Shown here: positions 7,718-16,805 of the stretch, in pieces
Layout: each line of letters begins with the position of its first letter
Numbering within the stretch: position 1 is the stretch's first letter
Source: Labrenzia sp. VG12
Lineage (GTDB): Bacteria > Pseudomonadota > Alphaproteobacteria > Rhizobiales > Stappiaceae
Assembly: GCF_002237595.1 (NCBI RefSeq)
Contig: NZ_CP022529.1
Coordinates: forward strand, 3,038,001 to 3,102,000
Length of the DNA: 64,000 bases
Direction: 5' to 3'
The notes under the pieces: model-generated
The model's input: only the letters and a program-made list of their open reading frames with translations
What the model was told of the DNA's origin: nothing
Databases searched by the model: none
Made by a program: the position numbers and the translations under genes

Positions 7718-9907
7718 ATGAAACGGTTCTTGATCCTGTTCGCAGCAGCTTGTGCCACTTGTTGCCAGCCGGCTTGGGCGGACCTCAGGGACTGGAAGGC
7801 GGAATATCAAAGAGGCCTGGATGCCGCCAGGGCCGGCGATTTCGAAAAAGCGGTTGAAGTGATCGGCCTGGTCAACTCGGAAACGGAATCCAATCCGAGC
7901 GTTGTCTTCAACTACGCATTGGCAAACGCCCGAAACGGCAACACGATCAAGGCAGCCCTGCTGTTCCGGCTTTACCTGGTCATGGTGCCGGAGGCCACGA
8001 ATGCAGAAGCCATTACCAAGGAAATCTCCCGGCTGAACGAACAGATGCTTGCAAACGAGACGGATCTCTTTCGCAGGGCAATCGCAGCTGCCCGGGAGTT
8101 CCCGGATGTGCCGCCTGAAAACGACTATTCGGAACCGAAAAAGACGGACCTCTTCGATACGATCGCCAGAAACGCCGACCAGGTGGGGAACGAGGAGATC
8201 GCGGCTGAGGCCAGGGAACTCGCGCGCCAGAACAGCGAAACACATTCCTATGACTATGATCCCGGCAGCGCCTCGGAAAGACTGCGGGATAACCTTGCCG
8301 ATGTCGGCGACCTCGTCGGGCTTGTCGAGGCCTATTCCGACTTTGACGATCCGGAGGACTATCTCGACGACCTTGTCGCAGCACTGGATGTGCTGGCTGA
8401 TTTTTTTCCGGCAGCCACCCTGACCATGCTGGAGAAGCTGCCGAAGGAGCTCTTGACCGACGACAAATACACCGTCTCCGATCTGGTCCGCCTGTCCCTG
8501 GCAGAGAACAGCAAGGATCCCTATTTCGCTCACCGGCAATGGAACAGCGACTATCTCTACTTCAAGGAAATCGAGCTTCGGGATGCGATACTCACCTTCC
8601 GTCCCCCCGAAGACTGGCAACCCCTTGCCAGAAAGATCCTGCGGCGCAAACCGGACAGTCATGAAGCCCTGGCGGCGCTTACCCAATCCAGGAAGGCTTT
8701 GAAAGTCATACGCGACAATGGCGGAAACCCGTTCAATCCGCTTGGCGAATGGAACAATTCGGTCGCCGTGGCCAGGCTTTCGCTGCCCATCGGCAACCGC
8801 GACGGGATCAGCCGTGCCCGGAAACAGGTGATCAACCTGTCCAACGACGAAACCGACTACAGCCGCATGACCGATCTCTTGCTGCACATCCTGGCCGGCA
8901 ATACCAGCAAGGCGCTGGCGACGCTGGAGACGCGTGACGACGAAGAATGGGACACCTGGTACCAGTCCATCGACAACCACTTCAGCAGAACCGTCAAGGT
9001 CGCTGCCCGGCATCTGATGCGCCAGAACAAGTTTGCAGACGCAGAAGACCTGATCCTGAAAGGCACGGTGGCCACCGACCTGCCTCCGATGCTGCGGGAA
9101 CTGGCCGTTCAGCTGGAGGAGGCTGGCGAAACCGAGGAGGCTGCGCGGGTGCGAGAGATCGCGTCTGCCAGGGACCACAAAACCCGCGGTGGCTGGCAGC
9201 CGGCCTCCGAAGACCACAAGCAGCAGGTCGAAGAGTGGCGCAAGGCAGCCGGCAGCTACAAGTTCGGCTGGGGCGCGACGGAAAGCGTCGCCAAAGCCGT
9301 CGAAAATGCTCTGAACACGGAATACTGCAGCTCGGATACCGATGCGGAATGCATCATCGACTCGCTCGCTTATTCAGCCGCGCAATGGGGCGAAGCGCGG
9401 CTGGCGATCAAATCCCTTGATGGCATTCTGCCCGAACACGCGGTCTGGCTCTCGCCGGAAACGCGCAAGCGGCTGGCAAGGGCGCGCGATGATGCTCTCG
9501 GCAAGATCGGCCCGACCGCCCGCGAAGCCCTGTCGAAATGGCTCGCGGAAGAGGAGCTGGATGACAGCGAAAAACGCTTCAGGGACATCAACGGTCACAG
9601 GATGGCTGCCAGCACCGGCAACGCCAATTCCGTGCGCATGCTGGTCGGGCTCTACGATCCGGAGGAAAAAGGTCTAGAAGCACCGGAAGTGGCTGCGTTC
9701 CTGGCAGCTGGCCTCCGCCGGGGCGATCGCTACCTGCACGATCACGTAACCACGTCCTTCAAGTATTGGCCCAAACCGCTTCGTCTCGAGTTCCAGCGGG
9801 TGCTTGCAGACGAAGGCCTCTACCAGAGCGGCATTGACGGCGTCATCGGCCCGGGAACCCGCAAGGCCATCGACGCCCTCTTTGCCAGCGCGGCACCGGC
9901 CAATTGA
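7718..9907 (+). CDS. Exported helical-repeat protein with C-terminal peptidoglycan-binding domain
   Basis: A 729-residue protein with signal peptide MKRFLILFAAACATCCQPAWA. A GTG three bases earlier is possible. The body is made of helical repeats (YQRGLDAARAGDFEKAVEVI, then FNYALANARNGNTIKAALLF), like Sel1/TPR proteins. The last 40 residues (FQRVLADEGLYQSGIDGV, then IGPGTRKAIDALF) match the PG_binding_1 fold with its typical GVIGPGTRKAI core. This implies a periplasmic protein tethered to the cell wall. Its partner upstream shares the repeat architecture but lacks the wall-binding end. The substrate or process is unknown. Confidence 0.7.
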   Translation: MKRFLILFAAACATCCQPAWADLRDWKAEYQRGLDAARAGDFEKAVEVIGLVNSETESNPSVVFNYALANARNGNTIKAALLFRLYLVMVPEATNAEAITKEISRLNEQMLANETDLFRRAIAAAREFPDVPPENDYSEPKKTDLFDTIARNADQVGNEEIAAEARELARQNSETHSYDYDPGSASERLRDNLADVGDLVGLVEAYSDFDDPEDYLDDLVAALDVLADFFPAATLTMLEKLPKELLTDDKYTVSDLVRLSLAENSKDPYFAHRQWNSDYLYFKEIELRDAILTFRPPEDWQPLARKILRRKPDSHEALAALTQSRKALKVIRDNGGNPFNPLGEWNNSVAVARLSLPIGNRDGISRARKQVINLSNDETDYSRMTDLLLHILAGNTSKALATLETRDDEEWDTWYQSIDNHFSRTVKVAARHLMRQNKFADAEDLILKGTVATDLPPMLRELAVQLEEAGETEEAARVREIASARDHKTRGGWQPASEDHKQQVEEWRKAAGSYKFGWGATESVAKAVENALNTEYCSSDTDAECIIDSLAYSAAQWGEARLAIKSLDGILPEHAVWLSPETRKRLARARDDALGKIGPTAREALSKWLAEEELDDSEKRFRDINGHRMAASTGNANSVRMLVGLYDPEEKGLEAPEVAAFLAAGLRRGDRYLHDHVTTSFKYWPKPLRLEFQRVLADEGLYQSGIDGVIGPGTRKAIDALFASAAPAN

Positions 9908-9929
9908 CTTGCCCCTGCCTGAAAAAGGA

Positions 9930-9957
9930 CCGGCCGGGCAGAGGGCTGCCCGGCCGG
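9930..9957. terminator. Bidirectional hairpin between convergent genes
   Basis: A twelve-base-pair perfect stem (CCGGCCGGGCAG with its complement) and an AGGG loop lie 22 bases after the wall-binding protein stop and before the convergent dctM stop. The T-run is poor, but the placement fits a shared terminator. Confidence 0.55.
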
Positions 9958-9988
9958 CAAGGGTCTGGGGAGAACAGGAGGATGATCG

Positions 9989-11272
9989 CTAACGCATGGC
10001 AGCCGGCAAGTAGAGCGCGATTTCGGGCGCGGCGATCAGTGCGACCACCATGGCCAGCATGGCCAGCACGTAAGGCGTTGCCCCCAGCATGACCTCGGCG
10101 ATGGATCCGCCCCGGCGCGCGCCCTGGACCACGAACAGGTTGAGGCCGACCGGTGGTGTGATCAGTGCCATCTCGATCAGCACGATCATCAGGATGCCAA
10201 ACCAGATCGGGTCGTAACCAAGGGCGATGACAATCGGCACGACGATCGGGATCGTGATCACCATCAGCGACAGCGTCTCGATAAAGAAGCCGAGCACGAT
10301 ATACATCGCGACAATGACAAGCAGCGTCGCCAGCGGATTGAGCCCGAGCCCTTCCAGGAACCCGCGCAGCTCACCGGACAGGCCAGCGGCGGACAGTGTG
10401 AAGTTGAGGAAGGACGCGCCGATCACCACCAGCATGATCATCGAGGTGACCTTCACTGTGCCCAGAATGGCTTCATAGATCATGCGCAGGTTGAGGCCGC
10501 CGAACAGGGCCGCGATCCCCAGCGCCCCGGCGACCCCGACGGAGGCTGCTTCGGTCGGGGTCGCCCATCCCTTGTAGATCGAGCCGATGATGGCACTGAA
10601 GAGGAGGATGATCGGCAGCAGGTCCGCCAGGCCGCGCAGCATTTCCATGATCGGAAAGGTGCGCCGTGCCCCGCCAAGCTGCGGCCGGACCATGCACACA
10701 AGGGCCGTCACCACGATGAAGCCGAGTGCCAGCAATATCCCCGGCACCAGTCCGGCGAGGAACAGCTGCGGGATCGAGGTCTGGGTGAGAAAGCCGTAGA
10801 CGATCAGGTTGATCGACGGCGGGATCATGATGCCGAGCGTGCCACCGGCGGCAATGGCGCCGGAGAAGAGTTTCGGATCATAACCGAGCCGGTCGGCCTG
10901 AGGCATGGCAACCGTTGCCACCGTGGCTGCCGTGGCCACGGACGAGCCGGACGTTGCGGAGAACATGGTGGCAGTTGCCACATTGGCATGCACCAGCCCG
11001 CCCGGCAGCCAGGACACCCAGCGATCCAGCGCGGAATAGGTCCGGGCCGCAATCCCGGTGCGCACGAGGATTTCGCCCAAGAGCACGAAGAACGGAATGG
11101 CAATCAGCGCCGCGTTTTCCGAGGTCGACCAGACCATGGACCCGAGACCGCGCGTCAGCGGAAAGGGGCTGAAGAACTGGTCGACACCGAAGCCGAGCAG
11201 GAAAAGTACGATTCCAACCGGGATGGACAGGGTCAGAAGGCCGAGCAGGCCGATGGAGACAAAGGACAGCAT
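9989..11272 (-). CDS. dctM: TRAP transporter large permease subunit (DctM family)
   Basis: A 427-residue integral membrane protein starting at MLSFVSIGLLGLLTLSIPVG. It shows the DctM pattern of 12 or so hydrophobic segments and family motifs such as IPFFVLLGEIL, TSGSSVATAATVATVAMP and GGTLGIMIPPSINLIVYG. It drives sodium-coupled uptake of an organic acid delivered by the DctP partner. Its ATG shares one base with the dctQ stop (TGATG), so translation is coupled. The substrate is not evident; the neighbouring hydro-lyase hints at a hydroxy or amino acid derivative. Confidence 0.93.
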   Translation of the reverse strand: MLSFVSIGLLGLLTLSIPVGIVLFLLGFGVDQFFSPFPLTRGLGSMVWSTSENAALIAIPFFVLLGEILVRTGIAARTYSALDRWVSWLPGGLVHANVATATMFSATSGSSVATAATVATVAMPQADRLGYDPKLFSGAIAAGGTLGIMIPPSINLIVYGFLTQTSIPQLFLAGLVPGILLALGFIVVTALVCMVRPQLGGARRTFPIMEMLRGLADLLPIILLFSAIIGSIYKGWATPTEAASVGVAGALGIAALFGGLNLRMIYEAILGTVKVTSMIMLVVIGASFLNFTLSAAGLSGELRGFLEGLGLNPLATLLVIVAMYIVLGFFIETLSLMVITIPIVVPIVIALGYDPIWFGILMIVLIEMALITPPVGLNLFVVQGARRGGSIAEVMLGATPYVLAMLAMVVALIAAPEIALYLPAAMR

Positions 11273-11820
11273 CAGGCTACCTCCCCTTCCGGAAATGCAC
11301 CAATGGCCTGTTCGGACTTGGTGAATTCGCCTTTCACGATCAGGGCCAGCGCGGCAACAAAGGTGAGCCAGGCCGCAGTCGCAAACCACACCCAACCGGC
11401 AAACCAGGGCAGTTGCACCAGCATCAGCGGGGTTTCCAGGGGTGTGTTTGCCGTGGAATTGTTGCGCAAGGTGGTTTCCACCACCGGCCAGCATTTCAGT
11501 GCGACTACGGAGATCGTGCTCGCGAGTGTAAATATCGACAGAAGGTCCAGCACCGCCCGCCATTTCGGCAGACCGACCGAGCGGCGCAGGAAATCGATCC
11601 GGATATGGGACAGTTCCGTCAGGCCGTAGGCCATGCCCCAGGCTGTGCCGATCGCCATCACATATCCGGAAATCTCGTCGGTTCCGCCGATGGATGCGCC
11701 GAGCTGACGGAGCACGATATCAATGAGAACAAGCCCTGCGCAGGTGAGAAACACCACACCGACGGCAATCGCGATTGCCCGGTTGATCCGCGCCAGGATT
11801 GATAAGAGCAACTCCGCCAC
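11272..11820 (-). CDS. dctQ: TRAP transporter small permease subunit (DctQ family)
   Basis: A 182-residue membrane protein with four hydrophobic segments, beginning MAELLLSILARINRAIAIAVG. The segment LSHIRIDFLRRSVG matches the DctQ consensus in which H-R-D-hydrophobic residues follow the second helix. It lies between dctP and dctM, overlapping dctM by one base. It supports the DctM channel and helps dock the binding protein. Confidence 0.9.
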   Translation of the reverse strand: MAELLLSILARINRAIAIAVGVVFLTCAGLVLIDIVLRQLGASIGGTDEISGYVMAIGTAWGMAYGLTELSHIRIDFLRRSVGLPKWRAVLDLLSIFTLASTISVVALKCWPVVETTLRNNSTANTPLETPLMLVQLPWFAGWVWFATAAWLTFVAALALIVKGEFTKSEQAIGAFPEGEVA

Positions 11821-11838
11821 CTCGACCTCTCCTGTCCG

Positions 11839-12876
11839 TTAGTTCGTCTCAATCGAGACGCCGACGACCTGGCCGACGCTGTCGTTCCAGCGGGCAGCCC
11901 AGTCGCCACCGGCACGCTCTGCCCATTCCGGCAGAACCTGGCTCTGCAGGATCTCGCGGGCCCGCTCGATGTCACCGTCGCTGGCCTCGACAAGCACCAT
12001 GCTGCGCTTGTCGCCGGAGGCGCAATCGCCCTTGCCGGTCAGGCAGGCAATGTCGTTGGCGAGGGCGCCTTCGGCCGTCGCCCAGGCCGGAGCCTCGAAC
12101 TGGGTGGCAATTTCGGTTTCGATCAGGGTCCTGGTCTCATCGCTGAGCGAGTTCCACTTGTCGAGATTGATTGCTGTCACCACCGGGTCCCAACCGCCCA
12201 GCGGGATCGGCAGCAGATGGGTGGAGACTTCCCACCAGCCGGCGCTGTAGCCGGAGCCGGCACCGGTCACGGCGCAGTCGACCACGCCCTTCTGCAGCGC
12301 ACCGGGCACTTCGGAAAAGGAAACGGTGATGCCCTCGGCCCCGAGCGCCTCGAGGAATTTGGCGGTCATGCGCCCGGACGCCCGGATCTTCTTGCCTTTC
12401 AGGTCTTCCAGCGAGCCGATTTCGGCGTTGCAGAAGACAACCTGCGGCGGATAGGGCGCAATGGCCAGAACCTTGGCATTGAAGCGCTTTTCAAAGATCT
12501 CCTCGACCATCGGCCGGGCGGCTTCGACCGCCTGCTGAGCCTTGTCCGCACTCATGGCAACCAGCGGCACATCCAGACCTTCCAGCTCCGGCGCATCGGC
12601 AACCGCATAGTCCCCAACGGTCATTCCGACGTCAAAGACGCCCTGGCCCAGCAGACGAAAGACTTCGCCGACCCCAAGGTTCATCTGGTTGTGGGTGGTG
12701 ACATTGGTGGTGATGGCGCCGCCCGAAGCCTCCGGCAGCTTGTTCTGCCAGAAGGGGGCCTCGTATTCCTTGTGCAAAGGCAGGCTGGACCAGCTGCCGA
12801 CCACCGAAAGCTCTTCGGCGAGCGCCGGGGAAGAAACGGCCACCGAGGCCATAAGGGAAAGCAGGATCTTTTTCAT
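11839..12876 (-). CDS. dctP: TRAP transporter solute-binding protein (DctP family)
   Basis: A 345-residue exported protein with signal MKKILLSLMASVAVSSPALAEE. I chose the ATG at 12876, with GGAG upstream, over a GTG nine bases earlier. The mature sequence has the DctP core: LEDLKGKKIRASGRMTAKFL, where the arginine normally binds the substrate carboxylate, and VPGALQKGVVDCAVTGAGSGY. An internal pair of cysteines (CLTGKGDCASG) probably forms a disulfide. It delivers a carboxylated ligand to the adjacent dctQ and dctM products. Confidence 0.92.
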   Translation of the reverse strand: MKKILLSLMASVAVSSPALAEELSVVGSWSSLPLHKEYEAPFWQNKLPEASGGAITTNVTTHNQMNLGVGEVFRLLGQGVFDVGMTVGDYAVADAPELEGLDVPLVAMSADKAQQAVEAARPMVEEIFEKRFNAKVLAIAPYPPQVVFCNAEIGSLEDLKGKKIRASGRMTAKFLEALGAEGITVSFSEVPGALQKGVVDCAVTGAGSGYSAGWWEVSTHLLPIPLGGWDPVVTAINLDKWNSLSDETRTLIETEIATQFEAPAWATAEGALANDIACLTGKGDCASGDKRSMVLVEASDGDIERAREILQSQVLPEWAERAGGDWAARWNDSVGQVVGVSIETN

Positions 12877-12897
12877 TGGTTCCACTCCGTGAAGGTT

Positions 12898-13725
12898 TTA
12901 TTTTGGCACGTTATTGCTTGTTATGATTGGAATTTCGGCCGTGTCCGGGATATCCGTGATCAGCATGTGACCGGGTTTGTGCGTGATCAGCAGCGGCAGG
13001 GCGGCCTGTTGTATGACGGCCTGGGGCGTGACACCGCAGGCCCAGAACACCGGCGTATGCCCCGCCGGCACCGGCACCCTGTCCCCCCAATCCGGTTCCT
13101 GGAGGTTTGAGATACCGATGACGGCGGGGTCTCCCGCATGCACGGGAGCCCCGTGTGCCAGCGGAAAACGTGCCGAAATCGCGATGGCTTCCTCGACCCG
13201 CTCATTCGGGATCATGCGCATGGAGACTACCGTCGGCCCGCGAAAAGGGCCCGCCGGAATGGTTTCCAGGCTGGAGCGAAACATCGGCACGGTGACATTG
13301 TTGGTAATGTGCCAGAGGTCGAAACCCGCCTCGATCAGCGCGTGTTCAAAGGTGAAGGAACAGCCGAGCGCAAAGGCCACCAGATCGTCCGACCACAGGT
13401 CGACAAGCTCCGTCACCGAGCGCTCCAGCTGGCCGTCCCGATAGATATTGTAGGCCGGCACATCAGTGCGGATGTCGATGTTCTGGCCAAGGGTGAACAG
13501 GATCGGGTTGCCGGTATCGGACGCGCCGATCAGCGGACAGGGCTTGGGATTGCGCTGGCAAAATCGCATGAAATCAAGCGCATATTGTTCGGGAATGATG
13601 GCGAGATTGGCCTGCAGCAGATTGCGCCCCAGGCCGGCCGTGTGCGCGGTGTAACCGCCGCTTCTGATCTGTGCACGGACTGCGTCGATCGGTTCCAGCC
13701 GAAGGGCATCATAATTCTGCAACAC
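12898..13725 (-). CDS. Putative hydro-lyase of the DUF1445 family
   Basis: A 275-residue cytosolic protein of the family annotated as putative hydro-lyase (DUF1445), related to mammalian D-glutamate cyclase. Characteristic stretches are GLGRNLLQANLAIIP, FMRFCQRNPKPCPLIG, FALGCSFTFEHALIEAG and HTPVFWACGVTPQ. I take the GTG at 13725 as start, because GGAGGAG lies seven bases upstream. It is the first gene before dctPQM, so it may act on the imported substrate, perhaps a D-amino acid or cyclised acid. That substrate link is inference. Confidence 0.85.
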   Translation of the reverse strand: MLQNYDALRLEPIDAVRAQIRSGGYTAHTAGLGRNLLQANLAIIPEQYALDFMRFCQRNPKPCPLIGASDTGNPILFTLGQNIDIRTDVPAYNIYRDGQLERSVTELVDLWSDDLVAFALGCSFTFEHALIEAGFDLWHITNNVTVPMFRSSLETIPAGPFRGPTVVSMRMIPNERVEEAIAISARFPLAHGAPVHAGDPAVIGISNLQEPDWGDRVPVPAGHTPVFWACGVTPQAVIQQAALPLLITHKPGHMLITDIPDTAEIPIITSNNVPK

Positions 13726-13792
13726 GGGCTTACTCCTCCATTAAGAGAAGCGTCCCGCACAGGAGCTATAAACTCAAATTGAAGTTTTTTAA

Positions 13793-13816
13793 GAAAAACT
13801 ATAAAGGATCTTTATA
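13793..13816 (-). terminator. AT-rich hairpin with T-run after lysR
   Basis: A seven-base-pair perfect inverted repeat (TATAAAG, then CTTTATA) overlaps the lysR stop and is followed, reading on the minus strand, by GTTTTTC. It would partly separate lysR from the hydro-lyase and TRAP genes. Confidence 0.45.
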
Positions 13817-14701
13817 TCCTGAATAGGCGTCGGCAACCTCGCGCGCCTTTTGTGCGGCAGCCGCAACGACATGACTGCGCGGATCGCCAAGATAGCTGGC
13901 CGAGAACCTCAACGCTTCCGGCACCCATCCAGGGGCAAATTCCTCAATCCGGCCAGCCTCCACATAAGGCTGTGCCAGCACCTTTGGCAGGGCCGCCACG
14001 CCCAGCCCGGCCTCAACCAACCGGAAACAGGCCGAAAGGGAAGACGAAGGAAACATCTGCACATCCGTCGCGACCCTCTCCTGCAGCAGTGTCTTCAACT
14101 CCCGATAGGGCCGCGTGTGCCGGGCATAGGTGATCACCGGCTTCTCCCTGAGCAACGCCGCACCGTCTTCTGTTCCGGTGCCCGCCTGCACATACCAGGC
14201 AAGTTCAAATCCGGGCAGTTCGACATTGTCGACCGAGTATTCCGAAACCGGCCCGAGCAGCAGTGCCAGGTCGATCTCGCGATCCATCAGGGCCGCTCTC
14301 AGATTGACCGAGATATCGACATTGATTTCCACGATCAGGTTCGGATATTCGCTCCGCAGCTCCGCCACCAGGTCCGGCAGCCAGCATTGGGCAATGGTTT
14401 CCGACGCACCGATGCGCAGGTGCCGGTCAATGCCTCCCTTTGCGACAACGGTCTCCTCCACCTTGTCGGAGAGGCGCTCGAACTGTTCGGCGAAGGTTTG
14501 CAGCAATTCGCCGCGCTTGGTCAGTTTTAGACGGCCGGGTGAACGTTCAAACAGTTCGGTTCCCAGTGTCTCCTCAAGGCGCTTCAGACGCGAGGTCACC
14601 GCAGGCTGGGTGAGATGAAGAATATGCGCCGCCTTGTTGACCCCGCCGTGGCGGACAACGGCCAGAAACGCTCTCAGCTGATCGAGATTGAGCGGGTGCA
14701 T
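13799..14701 (-). CDS. LysR-family transcriptional regulator
   Basis: A 300-residue regulator starting MHPLNLDQLRAFLAVVRHGG. The N-terminal winged helix-turn-helix is clear (VNKAAHILHLTQPAVTSRLK, then RLEETLGTELFERSPGRLKL). Residues 90-300 form the effector-binding domain. It sits just upstream of, and in the same direction as, the hydro-lyase and TRAP genes, so it probably senses their substrate. LysR proteins usually activate, but most bind a divergent promoter, whereas here the target would be downstream. Confidence 0.9.
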   Translation of the reverse strand: MHPLNLDQLRAFLAVVRHGGVNKAAHILHLTQPAVTSRLKRLEETLGTELFERSPGRLKLTKRGELLQTFAEQFERLSDKVEETVVAKGGIDRHLRIGASETIAQCWLPDLVAELRSEYPNLIVEINVDISVNLRAALMDREIDLALLLGPVSEYSVDNVELPGFELAWYVQAGTGTEDGAALLREKPVITYARHTRPYRELKTLLQERVATDVQMFPSSSLSACFRLVEAGLGVAALPKVLAQPYVEAGRIEEFAPGWVPEALRFSASYLGDPRSHVVAAAAQKAREVADAYSGYKDPL

Positions 14702-14814
14702 CCGGAAAGCCTTTTGTTTTCTTTTGGCCAGCATGCGTCAGCTGGCGGGGAATGGGAAGGGTGAGTGCCCCGCAACACCACTAAAACCAAAACCTCATCC
14801 ACTCATACAGTGTC

Positions 14815-14962
14815 ACCCCGGACGCAGCGCAGCGGAGATCCGGGGCCTACTCGCAAGTCAGCTTGCTTAAGATCTGGGACCTTTCAAGAAGCTCTCCAAA
14901 ACCTTCAATAGCCCTGGAAAGGAGTTGGCCCCGGGTCTCCCTTCAGTCGCCAGGAGTGACAC
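14815..14962. repeat. Degraded interspersed palindromic repeat
   Basis: The left arm reads ACCCCGGACGCAGCGCAGCG followed by GAGATCCGGGGCC. The right arm, near 14929-14960, is a worn version (GGCCCCGGGTCTCC, then GGAGTGACAC). Such elements are widespread between genes in alphaproteobacteria. This copy has lost much of its symmetry. Confidence 0.45.
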
Positions 14963-15029
14963 CGACCATGTGGTGAACTTGCCTTCGAATTGCCGGTTCG
15001 GCAGTTCCGTCAACACCCTTTCATCGCCT

Positions 15030-15143
15030 TCGTCATTGCCGGACTTGATCCGGCAATCCATTCCGTGACCCTGTCCTTCAGAAAGGCGTTGCAAATAGAA
15101 AAGAAGCGGCATGGATCCCATGGTCAAGCCATGGGATGACGAC
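15030..15143. repeat. Mosaic palindromic repeat with two inner hairpins
   Basis: Two inner palindromes, TTGCCGGA-CTTGA-TCCGGCAA (15036-15056) and TCCCATGG-TCAAG-CCATGGGA (15116-15136), are flanked by CGTCAT and its complement (ATGACG). Each inner arm pair is perfectly complementary, although the two hairpins differ in sequence. Confidence 0.55.
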
Positions 15144-15167
15144 AACAGAAGGTCATCGAACTTCCGC

Positions 15168-16742
15168 TCACACCGCCGACAACACCCCCTTCGGTGCCAG
15201 AACCTTCTCCGCCAGACGCCTGATCCGTGCCGGGTCCGGATGATGGTCTGCCGTCTCCGCCATGCGCGCCCACAGGATCGGCAGAAGCGTATCGCAGGTC
15301 ACCTTCATGAACGCGTGGGCCAGTGCCGCAGGATGATCGCCTGCCAGAACCTGGTCACGCGCCGCCTCCCAGCCGCGCAATAGGTCCACAAGCCGGAGAT
15401 GCTCCCTGTCGGGCCCCGAGCAGGTCCGTTTCAGGAACGTCGTGAAAGCCCGGCCCGCGTCAGCAGAGAGGAGCCGCGTTGCGACTGCGCGTTCGTGTAT
15501 TCCGTTGGCGCCTTCATAAATCGAAGTAATCCGCGCGTCACGATAGGCCTGTTCCAGATGATATTCCTTCAGGTACCCGTAGCCGCCGAGGACCTGCATG
15601 CCGAGCTCCGTGGCACGCATGCCGGCTTCGGTGCAATAGACCTTCGCAACCGGCTTCAGAAATTCCGCGAGCGCCGGGTCCTTTCCCTCTTCAATCGTGA
15701 CCAGCGTCAGATGGGCAAGGGCACGACCGCCCAGTGCCAGCGTATCGATCTCGTCGAGCATGCGCCGTACGTCCGCATGTCCGTCAAGGGTGGCGGCGGC
15801 GCCATCAGCGCCGCGTCCCTGGACCCGCTCCGCGGCGTAGCTGCGCGCGATGTCACCTGCGCGGGCGGCATGGGCAATACCCTGCAATGCCACATCGACA
15901 CGGGCATGGTTCATGATCGTGAACATGGCCTTCAGCCCGGCGCCCTCTTCGCCAACCAACTCCGCTTCGGCAGCCTCGAAGCTGAGTTGGCAGGTCGGCG
16001 AGGCATGCAGCCCCATCTTGTCCTCGATCCGGGTGACCGACACTTGATTGCGGCTGCCATCTCCGAGCGTGCCCGGACAAAGGAACAGCGACAGTCCCTT
16101 GAGCCCGTCATCAGACGTTCGCGCCAGCACCAGGTGAAGGATCTTTTCGCTCAAGTCCTGGTCACCGCCGGAGATGAAGATCTTCTCGCCGGTGATGGCC
16201 CAGATTGCGCCAGCCGGCTCGGCCCGGCAGCGGATACGAGACAGGTCGGACCCGGCCTCCGGTTCCGTCAGGCACATGGTCGCCAGCGCAGCGCCCGACG
16301 CGAACTCCGGCAGGTAGCGCGCCTGCTGGTCTTCCGTGCCGAAGTCCAGAAGCGTGCTCACGGCGCCGGGCACCAGCCCGGTGACCATCTGCAGGCTGTG
16401 ATTGGCCCCGGAAAAAATCTCGGATGTGATTGCGAGAACTGTCGCGTCGAGCCCCTGCCCGCCAAAGGCCTCGGGAACGGTCAGCCCTGGCCAGCCTTGT
16501 TCGGCATAGGCGGCATAGGTCGTCGCGAACCCGTCCGGCATGCGCACCCGCCCGTTTTCCAGCCGGCAGCCCTGCCGGTCACCCGGTTCATTCAGCGGCG
16601 CCAGCTGTCCTTCTGCAAAGGCGGCAAAATGCGCACCGATTTCGGCGGCAAGGTCCCTGTCCCAGTGCGGCAGGACCGAGGCGCCGGCAACATGCTCCAG
16701 CGAGAACAGGATGTCATCGAGCGGGGCGGAGAAGGGTTTCAT
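15168..16742 (-). CDS. Acyl-CoA dehydrogenase family protein
   Basis: A 524-residue flavoprotein. Start chosen at MKPFSAPLDDILFSLEHVAG. Family motifs are LATMCLTEPEAGSDLSRIRC (substrate and flavin contacts), GEKIFISGGDQD, and the C-terminal VLGGYGYLKEYHLEQAYRDA with ITSIYEGANGI. It oxidises an acyl-CoA to the enoyl-CoA using FAD and electron-transfer flavoprotein. In this cluster the likely substrate is a dihydro-phenylpropanoyl-CoA, feeding the same hydratase as the unsaturated acids. That substrate is inferred from neighbours. It is last in the gene order and separated from DUF3237 by an inverted repeat. Confidence 0.87.
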   Translation of the reverse strand: MKPFSAPLDDILFSLEHVAGASVLPHWDRDLAAEIGAHFAAFAEGQLAPLNEPGDRQGCRLENGRVRMPDGFATTYAAYAEQGWPGLTVPEAFGGQGLDATVLAITSEIFSGANHSLQMVTGLVPGAVSTLLDFGTEDQQARYLPEFASGAALATMCLTEPEAGSDLSRIRCRAEPAGAIWAITGEKIFISGGDQDLSEKILHLVLARTSDDGLKGLSLFLCPGTLGDGSRNQVSVTRIEDKMGLHASPTCQLSFEAAEAELVGEEGAGLKAMFTIMNHARVDVALQGIAHAARAGDIARSYAAERVQGRGADGAAATLDGHADVRRMLDEIDTLALGGRALAHLTLVTIEEGKDPALAEFLKPVAKVYCTEAGMRATELGMQVLGGYGYLKEYHLEQAYRDARITSIYEGANGIHERAVATRLLSADAGRAFTTFLKRTCSGPDREHLRLVDLLRGWEAARDQVLAGDHPAALAHAFMKVTCDTLLPILWARMAETADHHPDPARIRRLAEKVLAPKGVLSAV

Positions 16743-16805
16743 GGACGCACCTCGCATACGCCTGGTTTCCAAACGAAGGCATGCAGTCTCTCTCCCCCCA
16801 CAAGC

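Larger units (their letters stand above)
14702..15167. other. Intergenic region made of degraded palindromic repeats
   Basis: No gene is convincing here. The stretch holds two repeat remnants described separately (14815-14962 and 15030-15143). The upstream part may hold the lysR promoter, and the end abuts the stop of the acyl-CoA dehydrogenase gene. Confidence 0.5.

Noticed and set aside
7445..9217. A 590-codon open frame on the minus strand opposite the second repeat protein
   Set aside because: It has no recognisable motif and lies opposite a gene with signal peptide and peptidoglycan-binding domain.
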